Source: JBOGNO01 sp050747245 (GTDB taxonomy: Bacteria > Acidobacteriota > Terriglobia > Acidiferrales > UBA7541). From it: 64,000 bases of DNA. The position numbers and the translations under genes were made by a program. The stretch spans positions 1-64,000 of the forward strand of contig JBOGNO010000009.1 in the NCBI GenBank assembly GCA_050747245.1, written 5' to 3'. Under the pieces are notes generated by a model, which saw nothing but the letters and a program-made list of their open reading frames with translations, was not told where the DNA came from and did not search any database. This document shows, in pieces, positions 44,461 through 51,399 of this stretch; within the stretch, counting starts at the first letter, position 1; the number at the start of each line of letters is the position of its first letter.

Positions 44461-44560
44461 CGCCCTTTCACGGTCTCTGTGTCTCCGGTTTCGGGAGTCC
44501 GATGGACTCCACTGGAGTCCCAACATCGGCCCCGATGGTTTTTATCGGGGAGCCCGCCAG
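44461..44560. repeat. Nested-palindrome repeat, family E copy 1
   Basis: Contains tctccggtttcgggagtcc, gatggactcc, actggagtcc, and ccccgatggtttttatcggg. It has two hairpins: ggagtccgatggactcc, and cccgat...atcggg. It matches 44703-44776 and 45291-45372. Confidence 0.85.
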
Positions 44561-44577
44561 CCTTTGCCTTTGAATTT

Positions 44578-44612
44578 GGGTGCCCCATGCGCCGATCTTG
44601 CGCGTGGGGATT
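44578..44612. repeat. Hairpin repeat, family C copy 3
   Basis: gggtgccccatgcgccgatc followed by ttgcgcgtggggattctga. Arms ccccatgcgc and gcgcgtgggg pair with one G-T. Confidence 0.75.
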
Positions 44613-44623
44613 CTGACTCATCT

Positions 44624-44664
44624 TGGGTGCCCCATCCTTTGCAGAGCAAAGGGTGGGGCTTTTG
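44624..44664. repeat. Hairpin repeat, family A copy
   Basis: gggtgccccatcctttgcag followed by agcaaagggtggggctttt. Arms ccccatcctttgc and gcaaagggtgggg pair almost perfectly and are followed by ctttt. It belongs with 6858-6928 and 8934-9004. Confidence 0.8.
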
Positions 44665-44702
44665 GCTGTTCCAGTGGGTGCCGCCCCGGTGTGCGCTTTT
44701 TG

Positions 44703-44776
44703 CATCTCCGGTTTCCGGAGTCCGATGGACTCCACCGGAGTCCCGATACCGCACCCGATGGTCTCTATCGGGACGG
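44703..44776. repeat. Nested-palindrome repeat, family E copy 2
   Basis: Contains catctccggtttccggagtc, cgatggactccaccggagtc and cccgatggtctctatcggga. Same two hairpins as the copy at 44461. Confidence 0.85.
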
Positions 44777-44800
44777 AAATCCGTGCGGTTTTTGCCTCTT

Positions 44801-44911
44801 CTTGCTTCTGGTGTCATCCCGAGCGAAGCCGAGGGATCTGCTTTTGCTTTTGTTTTCGCTTTTTCTCCGAAATCTCAAATTTCAGATCTGCTACTTCTTT
44901 GAATGCGCCAG
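44801..44911. repeat. Long dispersed repeat, family D copy 2
   Basis: Second copy of the 43101-43213 element, beginning cttgcttctggtgtcatccc and continuing through gagcgaagccgagggatctg. Differences are scattered point changes. Confidence 0.85.
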
Positions 44912-44938
44912 CCGATTGTCAACTTCTCACAACTCGAC

Positions 44939-45133
44939 TCACCCGGCTTTTCGCCTCGCGAGCGCCAGCGACCCAATCGAGATCAGAGCCACTGCTGCTG
45001 CACCGGCCAGCCGCGCATCTCCGACTATGACCAGCGCGGCCACCCACAAAACAGCATTCGCCATCAACACGGCCATCACGTGTCCCCATCGAATCGAGAG
45101 TTCCTGCTGCCCCATCGCGTATCGTATGTACAT
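44939..45133 (-). CDS. Small two-helix membrane protein
   Basis: A 64-residue protein, MYIRYAMGQQELSIRWGHVM, then helices AVLMANAVLWVAALVIVG and LAGAAAVALISIGSLAL, ending RRKAG. A strong AGGAGG lies six bases before the ATG at 45133; the frame is open to 45199 but that start lacks support. Function unknown. Confidence 0.6.
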   Translation of the reverse strand: MYIRYAMGQQELSIRWGHVMAVLMANAVLWVAALVIVGDARLAGAAAVALISIGSLALARRKAG

Positions 45134-45290
45134 GTTTGCCTCCTGCTCAAGCTTTCGGACGCCCGCGTCCATTCCATTCGGAAATCCAAGTGGCACCAAT
45201 TTCCTTCAATTCCATTTATGGCAGTGAACTAAACTCCCCGCCGTGCCCGCCGTCACACCCCTGCGTGACCTCCGACACTCACGCCCCTTT

Positions 45291-45372
45291 ACGCTCTCTG
45301 TGTCTCCGGTTTCGGGAGTCCGATGGACTCACAGGAGTCCCAACATCGGGCCCGATGCCCCCTATCGGGAAG
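45291..45372. repeat. Nested-palindrome repeat, family E copy 3
   Basis: Contains acgctctctgtgtctccggt, ttcgggagtccgatggactc and cccgatgccccctatcggga. The right arm of the first hairpin is shortened relative to the other copies. Confidence 0.83.
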
Positions 45373-45520
45373 GGCGGCACGCGGTGCGTTTGATCTTATG
45401 TAGCTGCGGGGTTGCCGACGGTTCCAGTCGGCCAATCGCCAGCCTCTGCGGTTGAAACTCAGTGCGCGGTCTCCCCAACTCCGCCGCCGACCGAACGATG
45501 CAGTGAAATTGGGCAAGTCG

Positions 45521-45549
45521 TTGTTCTCTGCTTAGAATAAGTGTATAGT
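45521..45549 (+). promoter_or_regulatory. Sigma-70-type promoter of the lectin gene
   Basis: -35 ttgttc (45521-45526) and -10 tatagt (45544-45549) with a 17-bp spacer. The -10 box matches consensus at five of six positions, the -35 at three. The expected transcript start is near 45556, about 120 bp before the lectin ATG. Confidence 0.5.
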
Positions 45550-45676
45550 ACTGTGGAGAATGTGTACCACAATGGTAGCCAAGACAAGGTTCCGCATTCC
45601 TGGATAAGAACTAGAGAAGCTGATTAGGTGTCGCCTATCCCCCGGATCGATATCCCAACTCAAGGAGGCTTTGGAT

Positions 45677-46759
45677 ATGAGCACCGAGCTTCGCAAGGCG
45701 GGACCTTGCTGCGTTGTGCAATTATCTGACGGTCGTCTTCAATTCTTTTACTCAGAATTTGTTCCGCTATATGGGTGGGTGGTCGTCACCCGTTGGAAGG
45801 AAACACCTCAACCAGACTCAGATTGGACCTCTTGGCATCGATTCGGAGCGCCCGGCCCGGTTGGTGCCGGTGCTCAGGCCTCCGATGTCAGACCGCAGCT
45901 TTGGACAGCGGACGGCGCTTGGACTTGCTGGAAGGAAACTCCCGATCCAGATTCTGCTTGGACAGAATGGCAACCGTTTGACCTCCCCCCGGGTACATCT
46001 CAATTGCCGTACGAGGTTGACCCCGCCGACCAAGGACGCATAGTACGGGCTGTGGGCTTAAAGGGAGGACGATTGAAAGTATTCCTCCTTAACGAATTCG
46101 GCGAACTCTCTATGAGGCAAAAGTCCTCGAATGCCCCTGATGCCGGCTGGAGCGGTTGGAAAGCACTTCCATGGCTGGACCATCGTTTCGTCGACATCGC
46201 GGCTGCCGAGGATGCCAATACGGTCGTCTTTGGCACCGCGCAAGATAATGGAAAGATTTTCTGGACGCAGAACTCCGGGCTCGAATCAGATGGTTCCGTT
46301 AGCTGGGCGCCGTGGCAAGAGATTCATACTCTATTCCCGAAGTGCGCCGTCGCCGCCATTGCACGGTCTGACGGCACGTTCCAAGTATTTGCGCTGCAGT
46401 GTTTGGGTGGCATCGACGATCCTCGGGGTCAGAATGGCGGCGGTACGACGGTCTGGGTCGGCCGGGGAACGCCAACTGGGCTGACAGACCCAGTTAACTG
46501 GCAGTCGTTCGGCAATCCGATGAGGTGGCGGACTCCAACGGTCAGCCCCGACACGTTCTCTGCAAGATGGCTTTCGGTGGGATTGCTTACCGATGCGCGT
46601 CTTCAAGTTTGGGCAACCGGAGAAGCCATTCTCGGTAGTGATCCGAAGACCCCCAATATCACAACTTGGGAAACCGAAGTGAGCCGTTGGGGCTTGGCAG
46701 CCAACTTTGTTGACTGGCGAGAATTCTCAGCGCCCGACGACCTCGCATCACTTCCATAG
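45677..46759 (+). CDS. Cytoplasmic PLL/tectonin-like beta-propeller lectin
   Basis: A 360-residue protein without a signal peptide, made of six repeats of about 50-60 residues. Each ends in a W-x2-W/F motif: WTSWHRFGAP, WTEWQPFDLP, WSGWKALPWL, WAPWQEIHTL, VNWQSFGNP and VDWREFSAP. This is the pattern of PLL-type and tectonin propeller lectins, which bind fucose or methylated sugars. The ATG follows AAGGAGG. As it has no export signal, it may be a defence or predation lectin released on lysis. Codon use looks less GC-rich than its neighbours. Function inferred only from the fold. Confidence 0.7.
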   Translation: MSTELRKAGPCCVVQLSDGRLQFFYSEFVPLYGWVVVTRWKETPQPDSDWTSWHRFGAPGPVGAGAQASDVRPQLWTADGAWTCWKETPDPDSAWTEWQPFDLPPGTSQLPYEVDPADQGRIVRAVGLKGGRLKVFLLNEFGELSMRQKSSNAPDAGWSGWKALPWLDHRFVDIAAAEDANTVVFGTAQDNGKIFWTQNSGLESDGSVSWAPWQEIHTLFPKCAVAAIARSDGTFQVFALQCLGGIDDPRGQNGGGTTVWVGRGTPTGLTDPVNWQSFGNPMRWRTPTVSPDTFSARWLSVGLLTDARLQVWATGEAILGSDPKTPNITTWETEVSRWGLAANFVDWREFSAPDDLASLP

Positions 46760-46818
46760 TGACGGATCCGAACTATCCAGGGGCACCAGCAACTCAACTT
46801 CTTGCGTCCCGATTTCCC

Positions 46819-46848
46819 TTGACTCTAGTATCTACATAGTGATATACT
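46819..46848 (+). promoter_or_regulatory. Sigma-70-type promoter upstream of the Cys-motif protein
   Basis: -35 ttgact (46819-46824) and -10 tatact (46843-46848), spacer 18 bp. Both boxes match consensus at five of six positions. It lies about 95 bp before the ATG at 46944. Confidence 0.65.
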
Positions 46849-46943
46849 TTTCTCGTTATGTCCCCAGCCCCTCGGCCACGCCGCTTGCGCCTGATCCTCC
46901 GGGTTCACACTCGGGGCGATTTCCGCCTCCCGGAGAAAAATAA

Positions 46944-47495
46944 ATGACCACCAAGCCGGCGGAAAGAAACGACCCGCAACCCATGCCCCCGACTCGCGCC
47001 TCCTCCGAGAAAATGCGCCGCGCCAACCTTTCTCGTCACACCCGCAAATGTGCCATCTGCAATCATTCCGAACTTGAAGCCATCAACGCCGAATTCATCC
47101 GTTGGGCCAATCCCTTCGACATTCAGGAAGAGTTCAGTCTCCCCAGCCGCTCCTGCATCTACCGCCACGCCATGGCCACCGGCCTGATGTCCGAGCGCCG
47201 TCGCAATCTCCGCGGCGTCGCCGAAATCTTTCTCGAGAACTGTGAAGGCGCCAAGCCCACCGCCGCTGTCGTCCTCCGCGCCATGCGCACCTACGCCTTC
47301 ATCACCGAGAAGGGCGAGTGGATCGAGCCGCCCAAGCACACCGTCGTCAACCACATTCATTCCTTCGCCCCGCCTCCCGACTCTGAAGCCTCCTTGAAGC
47401 CCATTCCCAAGACTTTTCCCGAGGCAATTTCGGCCTTCCCGGAGCGAATTCTAATCGGGACAAATCAATTGGGTCGCGGATCCGTAAGTGATTGA
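46944..47495 (+). CDS. Conserved-looking protein with CxxC motif, unknown function
   Basis: A 183-residue soluble protein. The N-terminus is basic and has TRKCAICNHSELEAINAEF (CxxC), followed by a helix-turn-helix-like region (FDIQEEFSLPSRSCIYRHAM, TGLMSERRRNL). A Pro-rich tail ends near a DNA direct repeat. It resembles short zinc-ribbon/HTH proteins that recur in acidobacterial genomes; I cannot assign a role. The clear promoter at 46819 and the good codon pattern support it. The 16-bp direct repeat ttctaatcgggacaaa lies across its 3' end and again 67 bp on. Confidence 0.65.
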   Translation: MTTKPAERNDPQPMPPTRASSEKMRRANLSRHTRKCAICNHSELEAINAEFIRWANPFDIQEEFSLPSRSCIYRHAMATGLMSERRRNLRGVAEIFLENCEGAKPTAAVVLRAMRTYAFITEKGEWIEPPKHTVVNHIHSFAPPPDSEASLKPIPKTFPEAISAFPERILIGTNQLGRGSVSD

Positions 47496-47793
47496 AAACA
47501 CTCACTCGACCTCATTTCTAATCGGGACAAAATTGCGTTTTTCGTTTTCGAAATTTTGCCCGAATTTTCCCCCCATTCCGCCTCATCTTCCGGGCGCCCA
47601 ACGGGAGGGTATTGCCCCCATGTTTTTTCACCTTTCGTCGCTGCCGGCTCGATGATTCTCATCGGCGCGGGTTTTGACTTTATCCACGAGACTTCGAAGA
47701 AATTGAATGCGCCCCATCGCGGCGATTTCCGCGAACCGATCCCTCGCCACTTGCTTGACACTCCGCGCGCCCTGCTGCTAGCGTCCCAGAGCG
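47496..47793. other. Intergenic region, no supported gene
   Basis: About 298 bp. It contains the second copy of the direct repeat ttctaatcgggacaaa (47516-47531; first copy 47449-47464). A long open frame runs through it into the flippase and nrdR region, but in the wrong frame for the flippase. Promoter signals for the flippase gene are not clear. Confidence 0.5.
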
Positions 47794-48912
47794 GTGCGAC
47801 GCTCGCTCCGAAGACTCCTTCTTCTATTGCTCGCCGCCGGAATCCTCGGCGCCCTGATCTTTCACTTCCGCCGGGGAATCACGCTCGCCGGGTTTCGCTG
47901 GCCGCTCGTCTGGCAGACCGCCCGCGAAGCGCGCCTCAGCCTGCTCGCGCTCTCCGTCGTCACCATTTATGTCGCCTATGCAATTCGTGCCCTGCGCTGG
48001 CAGCGCTTCGCACGCGGGATGGGTCCAGCGCGTTTCATTCCCCTTTACCTGGCAACGCTTATGGGTTTCGCCTGCGTCTTCCTGCTCGGCCGCGCTGGGG
48101 AGCCGGTTCGCCCACTGCTCATCGCCCGCAAGGATGGCCAGCCGGTTTCCGGCTCTTTCGGCGTGTACGTCATCGAGCGCCTCATGGATATTTCCGCGAC
48201 CGTAGTCCTCGCCGGAATTGCTCTTCTGGCCTTCCGCACGCGCCAGCAAACCGGCGCCGAAGCGGCTACTCTCCTTCGCGCCGCGCGCTCCACGGGCATC
48301 GCCCTTTTCATTGGACTGATGGTTCTCATAGCCTTCCTGGTCTGGTTTCGCCGCAGCGGCTCGGCTCGCGTGGCTCCGCGCCTCGAACGCATGAAATCCC
48401 GGGGCGGCTGGCGCGCGCGTTTCGCCCTCATGCTCGCCGGATTTGGCGAAGGCCTGCAGTCCATCCAAACCGTCGCGGATCTCCTCTGGGCAATCCTCTA
48501 TACCGCGCTGCACTGGATTCTGATTGTCTTCACGTATCTGTGGATCACCCACAGTTTCGGAGGCAGCTTTCTCGAATTCGATTTCATCGGCGCCATGATG
48601 CTCCTCGCATTCACCATGGTCGGCTCAGCCCTGCAAATACCGGGAGTGGGCGGCGGCTCGCAGGTGGCCGCTTTCCTTGCATTCACCGCCGTGTTTGGAA
48701 TAGAAAAGGAGCCGGCGGCCACGGCCTCCATTATTCTTTGGCTGGTTACGTTTGCCTCTTCATGTATCCTCGGAGTTCCTTTGCTGATTCGCGAAGGGTG
48801 GTCCATGGGCGAATTGCGAAATCTGGCGCGTTCGGAACGCGCTGCCGAGGCTGCCGGCGGCCACACCCCTCTTTACCCCGGAGAAGGGAAGTCCAAAGAG
48901 GCCCGTCCGTGA
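47794..48912 (+). CDS. Lysylphosphatidylglycerol synthase-TM / flippase-like protein
   Basis: A 372-residue polytopic protein of the UPF0104/LPG_synthase_TM family. About eight helices are visible, with the family segments YAIRALRWQRFARGMGP, GFACVFLLGRAGEPVRPLLI, and GVYVIERLMDISATVVLAGI. The conserved GGGSQVAAFLAFTAVFGIE is near the end. These proteins are thought to move lipid-linked molecules across the membrane. The start is GTG 47794. The stop overlaps the nrdR start by 4 bp. Confidence 0.88.
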   Translation: MRRSLRRLLLLLLAAGILGALIFHFRRGITLAGFRWPLVWQTAREARLSLLALSVVTIYVAYAIRALRWQRFARGMGPARFIPLYLATLMGFACVFLLGRAGEPVRPLLIARKDGQPVSGSFGVYVIERLMDISATVVLAGIALLAFRTRQQTGAEAATLLRAARSTGIALFIGLMVLIAFLVWFRRSGSARVAPRLERMKSRGGWRARFALMLAGFGEGLQSIQTVADLLWAILYTALHWILIVFTYLWITHSFGGSFLEFDFIGAMMLLAFTMVGSALQIPGVGGGSQVAAFLAFTAVFGIEKEPAATASIILWLVTFASSCILGVPLLIREGWSMGELRNLARSERAAEAAGGHTPLYPGEGKSKEARP

Positions 48913-49373
48913 AGTGCCCTTACTGCTCACGCGCCGACGACAAGGTTGTGGATTCTCGCGAAGGTCGCGCCGGCGATCTCATTCGCCGCCGCCGCGAGTG
49001 CTTGAAATGCGGCAAGCGCTTCACCACTTACGAGCGCGTGGACGAAATCCCCTACATGGTCATCAAGAAAGACGGCCGTCGCGAAAAATTCGACCGCCAC
49101 AAGGTTCTTCAGGGACTTCTCCGCGCTTGCGAAAAACGCCCCGTCCCGACGGTCAAGCTCGAAGCACTCGTGGATGAGGCCGAACGCTTCGTCAGCGAGG
49201 CGCCGCAGCGCGAGCGCTCCACCTCGGAACTCGGCGAGCTGCTAATGTCGCGTCTCAAGCGTCTCGACAAAGTTGCCTACGTGCGCTTCGCTTCCGTCTA
49301 TCTCGACTTCAAAGACATAAAAGAATTCATGTCTGAACTGAAAGGTCTTCTGAAGGACCGCAGCCACAAATAA
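48909..49373 (+). CDS. nrdR: Ribonucleotide reductase regulator NrdR
   Basis: A 154-residue zinc-ribbon/ATP-cone repressor that represses ribonucleotide reductase genes when dATP is high. It begins MKCPYCSRADDKVVDSREGR (GTG start), and the ribbon closes with RRRECLKCGKRFTTYERV. The ATP cone (VIKKDGRREKFDRHKVLQGL) follows. The same frame is open far upstream (to 47556), but the true start is GTG 48909, which lies inside the flippase stop (GTGA). Its coupling to a flippase gene is unusual, as nrdR usually sits near glyA, ribD or dnaB. Confidence 0.96.
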   Translation: MKCPYCSRADDKVVDSREGRAGDLIRRRRECLKCGKRFTTYERVDEIPYMVIKKDGRREKFDRHKVLQGLLRACEKRPVPTVKLEALVDEAERFVSEAPQRERSTSELGELLMSRLKRLDKVAYVRFASVYLDFKDIKEFMSELKGLLKDRSHK

Positions 49374-49386
49374 ATCCGCGCCGCAG

Positions 49387-50325
49387 CTAGCGGGTTTCTT
49401 TCCACACGCCCGCAGCGAACGTCTTGATGGTGCGGAAACCCAGCCGCTCGTAGAGCTGCACCGCCGTGGCGTTCACGGAGGTCACCGTGAGCGAGAGGGC
49501 GTGGAATTTCCGCTCCCGCAGAGCGCGCAGGGACGATTCCATCAGGTACCGTCCAATGCCGTGACCCTGATAGCCGGGCATGACGCAGACTTGCGTTGTA
49601 TGTCCCACGCCGGAAGCCACGCGTGAGGTCAGCACCATTCCGACTGGCGGGTCGCCGGTCGCTGGCCGGATCACGAACGAAGCTTCGGGAAGAAATTCTC
49701 CGCAGCCCGGCAAGATGATGATGTTGCGAAGAAACCGCGCCGCGCCCGATTCCGTGCGGTATTGGTCGTTGATTTCGCCGTCCACGTGGTTGCCGTAGGC
49801 CAGCAACATCAGCCGCGCGCAGGGATCGAATGCCCGGTCGCTCCATCGCTCCATGCGCAGGCCAGCGGAGAGAGCGGCGTTCCCGAGACGCGCCTCTTCC
49901 AGAGGCAGGTACATGAACTGGCGCCCGTGCAGCCGGAACTGGTGCGCGGTGAGCGCCGCATCGAGCGCCACTCCAAAGGGCATCAGCTGAGCTTCCACGC
50001 GTTCGATTCTCGGCATGCCGCGAATTGCTGCCAGCATTTCCCGCAGCAATTGCGCGCTCACTTCCGCTTGGCTGCATCGCGGGGAGGCATAGAGGTCGCC
50101 GATCAGTCCCTTGCGGTCCTCGAGCACGTAAAACCCGTAGCCGCATGGCTTGCGGTCCTCCAGCGCCACGTATCCGGCGAGCGACCGCGCGTCAATAAAC
50201 TTCGCTATGAGGTCAACCGAAGGCCGGTAATCCCAGTGCAGCTCCTCTTGCCACTGGCGCACTTCCTCGTCGAATAGCGCCTCAAGCGAGCGCGAAGTCA
50301 TCTGCCGGAGGTCTGCGATTTGCAT
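49387..50325 (-). CDS. GNAT N-acetyltransferase
   Basis: A 312-residue protein with two GNAT-like domains. The C-terminal one has a clear acetyl-CoA loop (CVMPGYQGHGIGRYLMESSL, Q/R-x2-G-x-G/A) and the end motif VNATAVQLYERLGFRTIKTF. The N-terminal one (SLAGYVALEDRKPCGYGFYV, then EDRKGLIGDLYAS) has a degraded loop. The acetylated substrate is unknown. It is convergent with nrdR, with 13 bp between stops. Confidence 0.88.
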   Translation of the reverse strand: MQIADLRQMTSRSLEALFDEEVRQWQEELHWDYRPSVDLIAKFIDARSLAGYVALEDRKPCGYGFYVLEDRKGLIGDLYASPRCSQAEVSAQLLREMLAAIRGMPRIERVEAQLMPFGVALDAALTAHQFRLHGRQFMYLPLEEARLGNAALSAGLRMERWSDRAFDPCARLMLLAYGNHVDGEINDQYRTESGAARFLRNIIILPGCGEFLPEASFVIRPATGDPPVGMVLTSRVASGVGHTTQVCVMPGYQGHGIGRYLMESSLRALRERKFHALSLTVTSVNATAVQLYERLGFRTIKTFAAGVWKETR

Positions 50326-50469
50326 GGGGGAGATTGTTCCCGGAATCGATTATATCCTTGCACGCGACTCCTGGAGCACCGCTAGTGACCGTCGCTTCCG
50401 GCCCCGCGTGGGAATTATGCTAACATCACTCTGCTCGGGCCCTGCGACAGAGCCGCCCAGCCGCGCGGA

Positions 50470-51399
50470 ATGGCCGTCCTTTCGGAACTGCGTTATCCAA
50501 CTTCGCTACTCATCAAGATACTTACCCGGGCCTTCTCTCTCGTGCTGCTCTTCGTCTTGCTGGCAGTTTCCATCGCCGCCTACTTGGTGTATCAGGTCGT
50601 GGACCCGCTGCGCACTCCCTCCAAAGTGGACTTCAGCGTCCTGCTCGGACATCCCGAGGACGTTGCCTTTGCGCTGCCCGACGGCTCTCGCCGCCATGGC
50701 TGGTTCTTCCCCGGCCTTCGCGGCGCGCCTACCATCCTGGTATGCCACGGCTACGAGTCGCAAAGTACCGAGGCGCTCCCCATCGTTACCGCGCTGCAAG
50801 AAAGCCATTACAACGTGTTCCTGTTTGATTTCTCCGGTCATGGCTCCAGCTCGGGTATCACCACCCTCGGATATCGCGAATCCGGCGACGTCCGCGCCGC
50901 GATTCGCGCTCTGGCTGCGCGGGATGATGTGGACCACGAAAGATTCGGCGCCTGGGGAGCGGACATGGGTGCGTATTCGATTCTCTCAATTGCGGAGACG
51001 GATTCGCGAATCGCGGCCATCGCCCTGGACTCTGTGTACGACTCACCGCCGGAATTCTTCCATGAGCAGGTGCGGCGCTCCGGTCTCTCGGTTTTTCCGC
51101 TTGTAACTCGAATCGCGGATTTTGGATTTTGGTTGATGAACTATAAAGATCGTGGGGTGCGGCCGCTCTCGACGAATCTCGTGCGGTTGGCCGGCGTGCC
51201 GAAACTTTTTATTTTCACGCACAGCGTGCCGGAACTCGCCGATTCCACGGATCGTATTTATCAAGTCGCGCCGCTGCCGCGCCAAGCGATTTCCGAGCGC
51301 GCTCCGTATTCCGAAATGACCGACGAAGAACGCCAAGAATATGAAAACGTTTTGGTGAACTTTTTTGTGCAGAATCTTTCTCCCGCGCCGCGGCACTAG
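50470..51399 (+). CDS. Membrane-anchored alpha/beta hydrolase with Asp at the nucleophile position
   Basis: A 309-residue protein with an N-terminal membrane helix (about 20-44) and an alpha/beta-hydrolase domain (LVCHGYESQSTEALPIV, FDFSGHGSSSG). The nucleophile elbow, normally G-x-S-x-G, reads WGADMGA, so D165 replaces serine. This could act like the Asp nucleophile of haloalkane dehalogenases and epoxide hydrolases, or the protein could be inactive. Its 3' end overlaps the convergent transferase gene by 4 bp. Confidence 0.82.
   Translation: MAVLSELRYPTSLLIKILTRAFSLVLLFVLLAVSIAAYLVYQVVDPLRTPSKVDFSVLLGHPEDVAFALPDGSRRHGWFFPGLRGAPTILVCHGYESQSTEALPIVTALQESHYNVFLFDFSGHGSSSGITTLGYRESGDVRAAIRALAARDDVDHERFGAWGADMGAYSILSIAETDSRIAAIALDSVYDSPPEFFHEQVRRSGLSVFPLVTRIADFGFWLMNYKDRGVRPLSTNLVRLAGVPKLFIFTHSVPELADSTDRIYQVAPLPRQAISERAPYSEMTDEERQEYENVLVNFFVQNLSPAPRH

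Larger units (their letters stand above)
44284..44938. other. Repeat-dense intergenic region
   Basis: 655 bp with no supported gene. It consists largely of dispersed elements of four families (44413-44470, 44461-44560, 44578-44612, 44624-44664, 44703-44776, 44801-44911). Open frames across it are artefacts of GC-rich sequence. Confidence 0.7.
45134..45676. other. Intergenic region with a repeat and the lectin promoter
   Basis: 543 bp between a minus-strand small gene and the plus-strand lectin gene. It contains one family E repeat (45291-45372), a palindrome near 45400-45440 (tgccgacggttccagtcgg), and a promoter at 45521-45549. Between the promoter and the lectin start is a frame interrupted by a single stop (see findings). 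Confidence 0.6.

Noticed and set aside
47556..49373. One 605-codon frame spanning the flippase gene and nrdR
   Set aside because: Only its last 154 codons (from GTG 48909) are real nrdR. The rest is an out-of-frame reading of the flippase, with Arg/Pro-rich non-protein text.
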